Assembly (NCBI RefSeq): GCF_014196205.1
Contig: NZ_JACIDE010000012.1
Location: forward strand, 1 to 64,000
DNA: 64,000 bases
Source of the DNA: Anoxybacteroides voinovskiense
GTDB lineage: Bacteria; Bacillota; Bacilli; Bacillales; Anoxybacillaceae
Direction: 5' to 3'
Shown: piece by piece, positions 7,158 through 14,921 of the stretch
Numbering within the stretch: position 1 is the stretch's first letter
Layout of the letters: each line of letters opens with the position of its first letter
Translations under genes and position numbers: made by a program
Notes under the pieces: generated by a model
Database searches by the model: none
Told to the model about the DNA's origin: nothing
What the model saw: the letters and a program-made list of their open reading frames with translations, nothing else

Positions 7158-7295
7158 ATGAGAATTGGAAAAATTTTTAAAAACGCGATTACATCTTATG
7201 TAACGGTGCTCGTCGTTCTCGTATTGCTTCCGGTCTTTCTCGTCACCAATGACATTAGTGTGCTTCAAGGAATTATCGAATCAATGAATAAATAA
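7158..7295 (+). CDS. Small single-pass membrane protein
   Basis: 45 residues: a basic amphipathic start (MRIGKIFKNAITSYVT), one strong hydrophobic helix (about 15-32), then VTNDISVLQGIIESMNK. AAGGAAGTGATAAAA precedes the ATG, a promoter-like pair lies upstream, and a strong hairpin follows immediately, so this is a real transcription unit. I do not recognise the family. Confidence 0.65.
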   Translation: MRIGKIFKNAITSYVTVLVVLVLLPVFLVTNDISVLQGIIESMNK

Positions 7296-7325
7296 GACCT
7301 GTGGCTTTGTAGCCGCAGGTCTCGT
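7295..7325. terminator. Bidirectional terminator
   Basis: 12-bp stem (7295-7306/7311-7322, one G-T pair) followed by CGTTTTT. It begins in the stop codon of the small membrane gene and also faces the convergent Met-rich gene. Confidence 0.82.
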
Positions 7326-7327
7326 TT

Positions 7328-7705
7328 TTAGCGATTTTGATAATACCCATACGGAAATGGCGGCATTCCGTAGTAGCCTGGGCCGTATGGAGCCATCTGT
7401 CCTGTAGGCATTTGCATCGGCGCACTTGGCATTGGATAAGGATACCCCATCGCTCCTGGCATCATTGGCATTCCTGCACTTGGAGACATCATGCCTGGGA
7501 CACCCATTTCTCCCATCGGATACATCCCGTCCCACATCGACAGCGAATGACAACCGCACGGAGAACTATGGGAATGCATTGTCGGCATTTGCGCCGTTGG
7601 CATCATAGGCAATGCTGGCGCATTGTTGTCATGGTGGCGCATCATCTCGTCAACATCATACCCCTCGTCATACGGTTGGTTCATATATGGATTCCATTGA
7701 TTCAT
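7328..7705 (-). CDS. Met/Pro/Gly/Tyr-rich low-complexity protein (coat-protein-like)
   Basis: 125 residues, highly enriched in Met (about 26), Pro, Gly and Tyr, with repeats of the PMMPGAMGYPYPM kind, and a central HSHSSPCGCHS cluster. No signal peptide or membrane segment. AAGGGAGAGAAAG precedes the ATG. Composition resembles spore coat/inner-coat proteins of Bacillaceae, but no specific family is recognised, so the coat role is inference. Confidence 0.7.
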   Translation of the reverse strand: MNQWNPYMNQPYDEGYDVDEMMRHHDNNAPALPMMPTAQMPTMHSHSSPCGCHSLSMWDGMYPMGEMGVPGMMSPSAGMPMMPGAMGYPYPMPSAPMQMPTGQMAPYGPGYYGMPPFPYGYYQNR

Positions 7706-7868
7706 CTTTCTCTCCCTTTCCTTTCGTTGTTAAGTATGTGTGATACATACCCACCATATTGTATGAATAAACAAGCAAAGGGTGTTTGCCCGCGCGGAAA
7801 ATGGGTGTTTATCCTAGATGGCAAATTCGCTACAATACAGGTAAAGTCATCGTTTGGAGGTGAGCAAG

Positions 7869-8063
7869 ATGAATGAATCCATCGCAGCTAAACTGTTAGA
7901 CGATTTACGTGATGGAAACATTGCTGAGCTGTTCGTGAAAAAAGAGGATTTTCTCGTATTTCGTTCGGTGCTTGTGAAGCGAGATGATTTTAAACATTTT
8001 CGCGGCATCGCCCAGCGCGGTGGGCACGTTATTTATCATTATTTAAAAGAACCGCGCAGCTAG
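7869..8063 (+). CDS. Small conserved-looking Bacillaceae protein
   Basis: 64 residues, [20 protein letters not shown]...[24 protein letters not shown] perfect GGAGGTGAGCAAG site precedes the ATG. Soluble, helical then beta. Its stop codon overlaps that of the convergent sigma-factor gene in the shared tetramer CTAG (8060-8063). Not recognised functionally. Confidence 0.72.
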   Translation: MNESIAAKLLDDLRDGNIAELFVKKEDFLVFRSVLVKRDDFKHFRGIAQRGGHVIYHYLKEPRS

Positions 8064-8542
8064 TTCCCTCCGAGGCGTTCGGAGGGGATATTCCTTAGCT
8101 TTTTTAACGCCGAAATGCGCCACTGTTTTACCGTTCCAATCGGAACACCTTCTTCTTCGGCAATTGTTTTTAGCGATTTCTGTTCGATGACATAGCCGAT
8201 TACCCACTTCCGTTGTCGTTCGGTTAGTTCATTGAGTATATCTTCTACCACCATCCAATCCTCATTCGGCAACATTGCTGGAAGCATATGCATCATCTCA
8301 TCTGTTAGCGCACATTCTTTTGTCCGTAATTGTTTTCGTAAATGCGATAGCATCGCCCAGTACATTTTTTTATACGCGAACGAAGAAAAACTCCCCTTTT
8401 CCGGCTGAAATTGCTGCGAAGCTTCCCATAACGCGATTAGACCAATTTGGTAATACTCATCCCATTCATTCGTTACATGTAGCTTTTTCATTATACTTAC
8501 AATCATCGGTTTGTACGCTTCCACTACTTGTTCAAACGTCAC
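8060..8542 (-). CDS. Sigma-70 family RNA polymerase sigma factor (region 2 + region 4 only)
   Basis: 160 residues from the GTG at 8542 ([13 protein letters not shown]), with GAAAGGG 8 nt upstream. The open frame runs further, but its N-terminal 76 codons look non-coding. Region 2 spans about 10-75 ([23 protein letters not shown] is the core-binding/-10 part) and region 4 about 100-155 ([18 protein letters not shown], then the [19 protein letters not shown]). The size fits ECF-like or SigO-type accessory factors. No anti-sigma gene is adjacent. Regulon unknown. Confidence 0.82.
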   Translation of the reverse strand: MTFEQVVEAYKPMIVSIMKKLHVTNEWDEYYQIGLIALWEASQQFQPEKGSFSSFAYKKMYWAMLSHLRKQLRTKECALTDEMMHMLPAMLPNEDWMVVEDILNELTERQRKWVIGYVIEQKSLKTIAEEEGVPIGTVKQWRISALKKLRNIPSERLGGN

Positions 8543-8843
8543 GTTTAAACCCTTTCTGAAAGCGCGCTTTCGTGTATTCCGCGGTATTATTACAATAAAA
8601 AATCTTTTATGTTTCGTCGAATGCACGAATAGGGGAAACGAACGATTAGCCGCGGAAAAAATAAGCAATACGAGCAGGAAAAACAACGGATTTTCTGCAC
8701 CATTTCGCATATAAATTGGCGATTTTCTATCATTTTTCGCTGCGTTTGTATCCGCTTTTTTTATAAACATAGGAAAAAAGAGGCTTTACTTTCACAAGAA
8801 AATGAGGCAAACTATAACAAATACGATGTAAAGGAGAGTAAGA
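8543..8843. other. Intergenic region between sigma factor and ykvS-like gene
   Basis: Divergent spacer. It includes the untranslated upstream extension of the sigma-factor frame. I see no convincing gene, riboswitch or operator in it. Confidence 0.5.
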
Positions 8844-9020
8844 ATGGAAAAAGCAGAAGTAGGCAACATTATTGAGTTTAAAAACGGATTGCGTGGTGTT
8901 GTGGAGAAAGTGAATGAAAACTCCGTCATCGTAGATTTAACATATATGGAAAACTACAAGGAGTTAGATTTGCAAGAACGAACCGTCGTTAATCATAAAA
9001 ATTACAAAATCATTAAGTAA
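8844..9020 (+). CDS. ykvS: YkvS-like DUF2187 protein
   Basis: 58 residues, MEKAEVGNIIEFKNGLRGVV...NENSVIVDLTYM...TVVNHKNYKIIK, matching YkvS (DUF2187), a small KOW/SH3-like beta protein. AAAGGAGAGTAAGA precedes the ATG. In B. subtilis ykvS lies downstream of the que cluster, so position supports the assignment. Function unknown. Confidence 0.85.
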   Translation: MEKAEVGNIIEFKNGLRGVVEKVNENSVIVDLTYMENYKELDLQERTVVNHKNYKIIK

Positions 9021-9048
9021 AAAACCGGCCGCAGCTGCGGTCGGTTTT
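9021..9048. terminator. Bidirectional terminator between ykvS and oxidoreductase
   Basis: Stem AAAACCGGCCGCA (9021-9033) with GCTGCGGTCGGTTTT, flanked by A and T runs. Convergent genes. Confidence 0.85.
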
Positions 9049-9707
9049 TATGCAAGTGTTTCGACTTCGTCTGACTCATAAATATAAATGCCTTTTCGGC
9101 ATGCGGTCGCCGCATGAACCATGGCACGTGCGACTTGTTTTGCTTCAATCGGCTTATACTTTCGCCATTTACCGATAAATAAAAACGGCAGGCGCCCGAG
9201 CACTAATTCCGCCGTTTTTTCCGCAAGGCGAAATTCTTCTCGCTTGCCAAGCAATAGCGACGGGCGGAAAATGTGAAGCGATGGGATGGCTAATCGCTGC
9301 AGCGCTTCTTCCGTTTCTCCTTTGACGCGGTTATAGAAAAAAGGAGAATGCGGATCAGCCCCGATAGCAGAAACCGTTAAAAAGGTTTGCACATGGCATT
9401 TTTCTGCGAGCGTCGCTGCCCGCATCGTATATTCGTAATCCACTTGAATAAATTTTTGCTTTGTTTTCGCCTTTTTCATCGTCGTGCCGAGGCAGCTGAA
9501 CACATCATCGACATAAAAATATCGTTCGTATAATTCTAATTGGTTAAAATCGATAACGACTTGTTCTAGCTTCTCGTGCTCGATTGGCAATCTGCGCCGT
9601 ACAAAAACGGTGACTCGTTCGTACACGTCCGATTGCAAAAGCAAGGCGAGCAATTCACGCCCGATGAGTCCACTTGCTCCGATTAATAGAGCCGTCCTGT
9701 CTTCCAA
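9048..9707 (-). CDS. NAD(P)-binding Rossmann oxidoreductase, HTATIP2/TIP30-like
   Basis: 219 residues with ALLIGASGLIGREL at residues about 6-19 (nucleotide-binding GxxGxxG) and the atypical-SDR signatures DDVFSCLGTTMKKA, FLTVSAIGAD and YNRVKGETEEAL (YxxxK). Atypical SDR of the HTATIP2-like group. Substrate unknown. The TTG at 9707 with GGGGG 8 nt upstream is preferred over the TTG at 9722. Monocistronic. Confidence 0.82.
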   Translation of the reverse strand: MEDRTALLIGASGLIGRELLALLLQSDVYERVTVFVRRRLPIEHEKLEQVVIDFNQLELYERYFYVDDVFSCLGTTMKKAKTKQKFIQVDYEYTMRAATLAEKCHVQTFLTVSAIGADPHSPFFYNRVKGETEEALQRLAIPSLHIFRPSLLLGKREEFRLAEKTAELVLGRLPFLFIGKWRKYKPIEAKQVARAMVHAATACRKGIYIYESDEVETLA

Positions 9708-9785
9708 GACTACTACCCCCAAATAAAAAAATCAATTGTCATTATATATAAGTTTCCGCAAAAAAACTACTACTTTTTTTGAACT

Positions 9786-9825
9786 TTTTTTTGAAAAAAA
9801 TCTCCCTGCCAAGGCAGGGAGATTT
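9786..9825 (-). terminator. Terminator of que operon
   Basis: Perfect 13-bp stem AAATCTCCCTGCC (9798-9810)/GGCAGGGAGATTT (9813-9825), followed on the minus strand by a T tract. It overlaps the queF stop codon. Confidence 0.92.
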
Positions 9826-10676
9826 AGCGATTATCTACTTTTTCTGGGTATAAGTCGTGGTTCATAAGCCGATATTCTGCCATTTTTTCGTATTTTGTTC
9901 CTGGACGACCCCAGTTGCAATACGGGTCAATCGAAATGCCGCCACGCGGAGTAAATTTCCCCCACACTTCAATATAGCGCGGCTCCATCACGCGAATTAA
10001 ATCGTTCATAATAATATTGACGCAATCCTCATGAAAATCTCCGTGGTTGCGAAAGCTAAATAAATAAAGCTTTAATGACTTACTTTCCACACATTTTTTA
10101 TCCGGGATGTAACTAATGTAAATAGTCGCGAAATCCGGTTGCCCAGTTTTTGGCATCTACTTTAGAAAGTAGGTGGACTATATCATATTCTTGCTCAACT
10201 GCGATATCGAGCAAGAACCCTTGCGCTTCCACCATGAGGTTTAACCTCATAGTGTACTCTACTCTCTTCCCTCATCACTACTCTAACTCGCTTCATGATG
10301 AAGTGATTTCGATAGTCTCTGCACCTTCCCTAAAAAATGAAACGCTTCATTTTTCAGGGCTTGGCTCAGGGTTGGAGAAATAGGGCTCTAATAAATAAAA
10401 AAGCTTTTTTTCTTCGTTGATTCTAAATGAATATTTTCTACCCTATTCTCTTTCCCTGAATTCACAAGGTTTAGCCGACAGTGTTACCACTGAAGTGTGC
10501 CCTTATTGACACAAGCTTGTAAACTCTGGGCAATTGAATTTTACAAAATAATCGCGATCGGGATGTTTGTTGTCAAATACTTCTAGCACCTCTGGGCTGT
10601 ATTCGAACAAATATTTCGTTCCTTGGTTGCCAAGGAGCGTGACGCCTTGCAATTCTTCTTCTTTTCTTCCTGTCAT
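9824..10676 (-). CDS. queF: NADPH-dependent 7-cyano-7-deazaguanine (preQ0) reductase, interrupted by group I intron
   Basis: Two exons: 10676-10509 (56 codons, [10 protein letters not shown] to PEFTSLC) and 10153-9824 (109 codons, [10 protein letters not shown] to EKVDNR). Joined, they give 165 residues, the same length as B. subtilis QueF, with no gap or repeat at the junction. QueF reduces preQ0 nitrile to preQ1 amine with two NADPH. The last residue of exon 1 is the active-site Cys that forms the thioimide, the Asp in TGQPD follows, and the QueF motif [20 protein letters not shown] is in exon 2. AAAGGAG precedes the ATG. The 355-nt insert must be spliced from the mRNA for function. Exon 2 alone shows a fortuitous ATG made by the last three intron bases. 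Last gene of queC-D-E-F. Confidence 0.95.
10154..10508 (-). ncRNA. Group I self-splicing intron in queF (355 nt, no endonuclease ORF)
   Basis: The 5-prime exon ends in U, the intron ends in G, and joining restores the QueF frame. Core elements, in order on the minus strand: P1 (exon TGTGT 10509-10513 with guide GCACA 10496-10500, last pair U-G); P2 CAGTG-GTAA-CACTG (10479-10492); P3 (10463-10471 with 10216-10225); P element AATTCAGGGAAA (10451-10462) and Q CCCTGAGCCAAG (10360-10371) forming P4; P5 (10441-10450/10375-10385); P6 hairpin (10328-10359); R GTGCAGAGACTA (10313-10324) and S GATATAGTCC (10175-10184) forming P7; P8 (10188-10217); P9 (10157-10172). Extra hairpins between P7 and P3 suggest subgroup IA. 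Confidence 0.96.
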
Positions 10677-10697
10677 CGTTTTTTCTCCTTTCGTTAT

Positions 10698-11426
10698 TTA
10701 TACTCCCCGCTTATTTCCCCATAAAAGGGTATGCAGCTGTGGCAAGACACGGACATCGTTCATGTCGGGCGAATGCACGACTTTTTCGACGAGCCACTCC
10801 AGCTTATGAAGCAGTTTCGCACGCAACGTTACGTCATCTGCTTCCCCCACTTCTTCATTGCCGACTTGCAAATAAAACGGAAGCATCGGGTAACGTTTAT
10901 GCACATACGCCGCATATGCAAAATCAGCATCATCAAACACGACAACTTTTAAACTAACGTTTTCTTTTCTTCCTGCTTTCACAAGCTTTTCGAGGATGTC
11001 ATCAAGCACGGAAAAGTCCGTCTCCATCCCTGAACTTGGCGGCTTCGGTGAAATCGTTAAATCGTCAATCGCATAAAACCAGTTTTGCCAACAGCTTCCT
11101 TGCGTTTCTAGCGCGACGCGAATATTTCTTTCTTTTAACAGCTCAATCAGCGTATCGAGCCCTTTCAATAGCGCTGGATTGCCACCGGAAATCGTCACAT
11201 GACTAAAACGATTTCCACCTAACGAAACGAGTTCGTCCCAAATAGCTTCCGCTGTCATTTGCTTTATTTCCGCTTTCGCTGACCCATCCCATGTAAACGC
11301 GGAATCGCACCAGCGGCAACGGTAGTCGCAGCCAGCCGTGCGGACGAACATCGTCTTTTGTCCGATGACCATTCCCTCTCCTTGAATCGTTGGCCCGAAA
11401 ATTTCAAGCACCGGAATTTTCGTCAT
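10698..11426 (-). CDS. queE: 7-carboxy-7-deazaguanine synthase, radical SAM
   Basis: 242 residues starting MTKIPVLEIFGPTIQGEG. The [4Fe-4S] ligand motif CDYRCRWC (C-x3-C-x2-C, about 31-38) and the Gly-rich TISGGNPAL SAM-binding stretch identify QueE, which rearranges 6-carboxy-tetrahydropterin to CDG. The start shares one base with the queD stop (TAATG), showing translational coupling. Third gene of the preQ1-riboswitch operon. Slightly more than 20 nt separate it from queF. Confidence 0.95.
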   Translation of the reverse strand: MTKIPVLEIFGPTIQGEGMVIGQKTMFVRTAGCDYRCRWCDSAFTWDGSAKAEIKQMTAEAIWDELVSLGGNRFSHVTISGGNPALLKGLDTLIELLKERNIRVALETQGSCWQNWFYAIDDLTISPKPPSSGMETDFSVLDDILEKLVKAGRKENVSLKVVVFDDADFAYAAYVHKRYPMLPFYLQVGNEEVGEADDVTLRAKLLHKLEWLVEKVVHSPDMNDVRVLPQLHTLLWGNKRGV

Positions 11427-11863
11427 TAGCGATTCCCTGCTTTCGGCCGGTAGACAACATAGCTTGTCGGGGACTCTCGCACAAATACTTGAACGCATGT
11501 TGGACGGTTTGGCATCGTATCAAGATGTTCTTGCACGATTTCGGCAATTTTACGTGCGACTACTTCAGTCGTCGGAAAATCTTCGGCACGCGTATTGCTA
11601 AATAAGTCTGTATGGTCATTGATTAACGTATGGTCGAGTTTGCCGTGCACGATTTTTTTTAGCTGTTGGAAATTAATTAAAAAGCCAGATTCATCGAGTT
11701 CATCGCCCGCCACCGTAATGTTGACAAAATACGTATGTCCGTGCATGTTTGCACATTTTCCTGCCGCTTCGTGCGGAATAAAATGTGCTGCCGCAATTTG
11801 CATATCTTTATTTAACTCATAGCGAAAATTATGAAATACTTGTGGATAAATTTGCTGGAGCAT
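11426..11863 (-). CDS. queD: 6-carboxy-5,6,7,8-tetrahydropterin synthase
   Basis: 145 residues of the PTPS/QueD fold. Zinc ligands sit in AAHFIPH (about 25-31) and MHGHTYF (about 40-46), followed by LDHTLIND and PTTEVVA. Converts 7,8-dihydroneopterin triphosphate to CPH4. The start ATG overlaps the queC stop (TGATG). Second gene of the operon. Confidence 0.95.
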   Translation of the reverse strand: MLQQIYPQVFHNFRYELNKDMQIAAAHFIPHEAAGKCANMHGHTYFVNITVAGDELDESGFLINFQQLKKIVHGKLDHTLINDHTDLFSNTRAEDFPTTEVVARKIAEIVQEHLDTMPNRPTCVQVFVRESPTSYVVYRPKAGNR

Positions 11864-12525
11864 CAGTTTTTCACTCCTTCCTTTTTCTCTAAATATTGCT
11901 CAAGACCCCGCTTACGCAGCTTACACGCCGGACATTCCCCGCATCCGTCCGCAATAATGCCGTTATAGCACGTTAACGTCTTCGACCGGACGAAATCAAG
12001 TGCTCCGAGTTCATCAGCCAACTCCCATGTTTCTGCTTTATTCAGCCACATCAGCGGCGTATGAATAACGAATTGGTAATCCATCGCTAAATTTAGCGTA
12101 ACGTTTAACGACTTAATGAAAATATCGCGGCAATCCGGATAGCCGCTAAAATCCGTTTCACATACACCTGTGACGAGATGGCGCGCCCCTTTTTGCTTTG
12201 CAAGCACTGCTGCAAACGACAAAAACAGCAAATTCCGCCCATCGACAAACGTAGACGGCAATTCGCCTTCTTTTTGCTCAATCGCAATGTCGCTTCTCGT
12301 CAACGCGTTTGGCGCCAACTGGTTCAATAGCGACATATCGAGCACCGTGTGCGGAACACCAAGCTCGTTCGCAATCGATGCCGCTACTTCAATCTCGAGC
12401 CGATGACGTTGATTGTAGTCAAATGTCACTGCTTCTACTTCCCGAAACTGCTTCAGCGCCCAAAATAAACACGTCGTGCTATCTTGGCCGCCGCTAAACA
12501 CAACAACTGCTTTTTCTTGTTTCAT
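11863..12525 (-). CDS. queC: 7-cyano-7-deazaguanine (preQ0) synthase
   Basis: 220 residues of an ATP-dependent PP-loop ligase: [14 protein letters not shown] (P-loop, about 7-20) and a C-terminal zinc cluster CxxxxxxxxCGECPAC (about 189-206). It turns CDG plus ammonia and ATP into preQ0. AAGAAAGGAGCGCGAGACAG precedes the ATG. First gene downstream of the preQ1 riboswitch. Confidence 0.95.
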   Translation of the reverse strand: MKQEKAVVVFSGGQDSTTCLFWALKQFREVEAVTFDYNQRHRLEIEVAASIANELGVPHTVLDMSLLNQLAPNALTRSDIAIEQKEGELPSTFVDGRNLLFLSFAAVLAKQKGARHLVTGVCETDFSGYPDCRDIFIKSLNVTLNLAMDYQFVIHTPLMWLNKAETWELADELGALDFVRSKTLTCYNGIIADGCGECPACKLRKRGLEQYLEKKEGVKN

Positions 12526-12570
12526 CTGTCTCGCGCTCCTTTCTTTTTTGTAAGAAGAAAGAGCATTCTA

Positions 12571-12642
12571 AAACAAAAAGCCATACCCTCCTAAGGATAT
12601 AGCTTTCCCTAGTTTTTTATAGAGGGTTGTTCTAGAACCTCT
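12571..12642 (-). promoter_or_regulatory. preQ1 class I riboswitch with terminator
   Basis: The minus-strand leader of queC reads AGAGGTTCTAGAACAACCCT then CTATAAAAAACTAGGG, the class I preQ1 aptamer (hairpin plus A-rich tail forming the H-type pseudoknot; 12607-12642). It is followed by an 11-bp hairpin (12579-12589/12594-12604) and a T-rich tract (12571-12579). Binding of preQ1 should favour termination and shut queC-D-E-F, a classic feedback loop. Confidence 0.95.
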
Positions 12643-12691
12643 CCCGCCCAAATCGTGCGGAGTTCTTCTATAAAGTTTTTTTCCTCCCATA

Positions 12692-13813
12692 CTATATCAT
12701 ACTTCTTTCGTTCATACTAGCCTTCCCTTTCAAACGTTTCGTGAACAAAGCAAGTAAATAAAGAAACGGAATGTAGCCGATGACAAGATAAAATCCAATC
12801 GTGGAAACAAATTTCCCTAATTGGTCAATTTCTTCCCGCGTATTAAAAAAGAGCGAAGCGACAAAAATAGTGATTAACACAACAGGTAAGGAGAGTCGCT
12901 GTTTTAGCGAAACCATTTGTTTTAAGCCGCGCGTTGCCGACCAAATGGCTAAGCAAATAATTGGAAATACGACGAGTACATAAATCGAAATAATAATATA
13001 CTCCATCCGTTCAATAAACGGAATTTCTGGGATTTTCCCTAGCGTTAACGTCGGCCAAATGACATGCTTCACCTGTTCTTCATTATAAAAAACGGTCGAA
13101 ATAAAAATCACTACTAAATAAATGAACATCGTAAATCCGTTCGCCAACTGCGCCCATCGATGCGACTGTTGTCCGTCTTTAATAAACGCATAATACATAA
13201 GCAATAATTCAAACCCAAGATATTCAACCGTCACTTCTTTTGCACCTTTTAATATATCGAGCATCGAATGATCAAGTATCGGGAAAAAGTTGCGATAATG
13301 CGCATATTCCAATGGAAAAAAAAGCATCGGAAAAATCGTTAATAGCGGAATGACTACTCCCCATAAACATAATCCGACAACCGAGCGAAAGCCCCCCAAA
13401 ACGGTGTAATACGTAAGCAACAATAAAATAAGGCTAAATTGCCACGTTCCCATGAGCGGAAACATCCATACTTGCACAACCTCAATATATAAACGCAACA
13501 CAATGAGCGCCAGCAAAAGAAAATAACATACAAACCCAATATTCAATACATTCCCGAGCCATTTTCCAAAATATTGAATATTTAACTGAATGACATCTTC
13601 GCTCGTTCCTGACAGCTGAAACGTTTGATACATCATCCAAATCAATATATGTGCCACAATCCCAGCGACAATGATGCTTATCCAGCCGTCGTGCCCCACT
13701 TTCTCATTCAGTCGTCGCTGGAAACTAAGCACCCCAATACCAATTTGCGCCCCATGAACTGTAAAAAAGACAAAAAACGGCGAAATGAAAAAACGCTCCC
13801 GGTTCAACGTCAT
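12692..13813 (-). CDS. Spore germinant receptor subunit B (GerB-type permease)
   Basis: About 373 residues with ten predicted membrane helices, matching the spore germination permease family (APC superfamily) of GerAB/GerKB. Typical segments are ISPFFVFFTVHGAQIGIGVL (about 9-28) and FELLLMYYAFIKD. The start at 13813 follows GGAGGGG; an ATG at 13825 is possible. Last gene of the A-C-B ordered ger operon. It should sit in the spore inner membrane and take part in germinant recognition. Confidence 0.9.
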   Translation of the reverse strand: MTLNRERFFISPFFVFFTVHGAQIGIGVLSFQRRLNEKVGHDGWISIIVAGIVAHILIWMMYQTFQLSGTSEDVIQLNIQYFGKWLGNVLNIGFVCYFLLLALIVLRLYIEVVQVWMFPLMGTWQFSLILLLLTYYTVLGGFRSVVGLCLWGVVIPLLTIFPMLFFPLEYAHYRNFFPILDHSMLDILKGAKEVTVEYLGFELLLMYYAFIKDGQQSHRWAQLANGFTMFIYLVVIFISTVFYNEEQVKHVIWPTLTLGKIPEIPFIERMEYIIISIYVLVVFPIICLAIWSATRGLKQMVSLKQRLSLPVVLITIFVASLFFNTREEIDQLGKFVSTIGFYLVIGYIPFLYLLALFTKRLKGKASMNERSMI

Positions 13814-13831
13814 CTTCCCCTCCATTTCTAG

Positions 13832-14908
13832 CTATTCCCCGATGCCTGTTTGCACAATATCTACTTTGACATGCGGACGGATCGTCAGCTTTTTATATTG
13901 TTTATAAAACGATTTTTCGTTCCAGTGCCTTGTATAGCTGCGAACAAAATCGCCAATGCCGAGTGGATCAATCTCTTTTGTTTGAAACTGACGAATCAAT
14001 TTGGAAATATCTTTGTTCAACTGCTTTTCCATCTGGTGGCGAATAAGTGCGAACGATTCTTTATTCGGCAAATCAAGCCAAATCGGGTAATCACGAATGG
14101 ATGCGCGAATATGAATGCGAATATCAATCACTGGCTTCTTTCCTTTTTTCAATGAATATTTCGACGTCGCATACAAATTCTCCAACAATACTCTCCCTTT
14201 TTGCTTTTCCTTTGAAATTGGCAGTTGGTAAACGCCGTTTTTCGTTTCATCGAGCAACATTTTTACTAAAAACGATTGCCGCAAATCAATGCGTCCGACG
14301 TAATGGCCATCTTTAAATAATGCAAGCCCTTCTAGCTTGACGAAATTTCCCTTCTTTTCGAAATAAGGCAAAAATGGGTCTCGTCCTTTCCCAAAGTAGT
14401 TGTATAAAAAAATGTGTAAATTTGTGTTTGGCAAATTCATTTCGCGAATATTTTGTTCCACGAGATTGGATAAATACAACGTATCACTTAACGTCGTTTT
14501 TGCGGTAATACGCAACAGTTCTTCCGCATCCCCTTTTGCCACCGCCAGCTGTAAATGGCTGCCGACTTTATTGTTTCGCGCTAGACTGTGCACAATTTCC
14601 GTAATTCCTTTTTTCGCAAACGCTTTGCCAAACAAAACAAGTCGCATTTGCCCTTCTTCAATTGGCAGCGCCGACTTCGATGATAAACGCGGAATTAGAT
14701 CATATGTCGTCGATGATTCAGTCGTTAAAATGTCTGGTTTGGTCATCGGTCCTTGCTTAAACGTCGGATAAATCGCCGTACCAGTGTACGTCCCATTTTT
14801 CCAATCGTATCCCATCGCGTGAATAATTTGCACTTGGTCGACGATGCGAGAACTTTTGCAACCGACTAATACGAATATCAAGAGAAGTAGATAAAGAGCT
14901 CGTTTCAT
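13832..14908 (-). CDS. Spore germinant receptor subunit C (GerC lipoprotein)
   Basis: 358 residues. A lipoprotein signal peptide MKRALYLLLLIFVLVGC gives lipobox LVGC (Cys about 17), followed by the three-domain GerC fold (VDQVQIIHAMGYDW near the N-terminus, VRSYTRHWNEKSFYKQYK near the C-terminus). AAGGGAAAACG precedes the ATG at 14908. Middle gene of the receptor operon; anchored on the outer face of the spore inner membrane. Confidence 0.9.
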   Translation of the reverse strand: MKRALYLLLLIFVLVGCKSSRIVDQVQIIHAMGYDWKNGTYTGTAIYPTFKQGPMTKPDILTTESSTTYDLIPRLSSKSALPIEEGQMRLVLFGKAFAKKGITEIVHSLARNNKVGSHLQLAVAKGDAEELLRITAKTTLSDTLYLSNLVEQNIREMNLPNTNLHIFLYNYFGKGRDPFLPYFEKKGNFVKLEGLALFKDGHYVGRIDLRQSFLVKMLLDETKNGVYQLPISKEKQKGRVLLENLYATSKYSLKKGKKPVIDIRIHIRASIRDYPIWLDLPNKESFALIRHQMEKQLNKDISKLIRQFQTKEIDPLGIGDFVRSYTRHWNEKSFYKQYKKLTIRPHVKVDIVQTGIGE

Positions 14909-14921
14909 ACGTTTTCCCTTC

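Noticed and set aside
7071-7268. Minus-strand 65-codon frame
   Set aside because: Antisense to the better-supported plus-strand 45-residue membrane gene with promoter and binding site.
8543-8770. 76-residue N-terminal extension of the sigma factor
   Set aside because: No family match, odd composition; GTG 8542 has a binding site and starts region 2 normally.
9824-10156. Stand-alone 110-residue gene for the QueF C-terminal half, or queF as a pseudogene
   Set aside because: Exon 1 upstream plus a complete group I intron explain the break; the joined frame is intact.
10154-10508. Group II intron or IS200-like insertion in queF
   Set aside because: No GUGYG start, no domain V and no subterminal transposon hairpins; the P/Q/R/S elements are group I.
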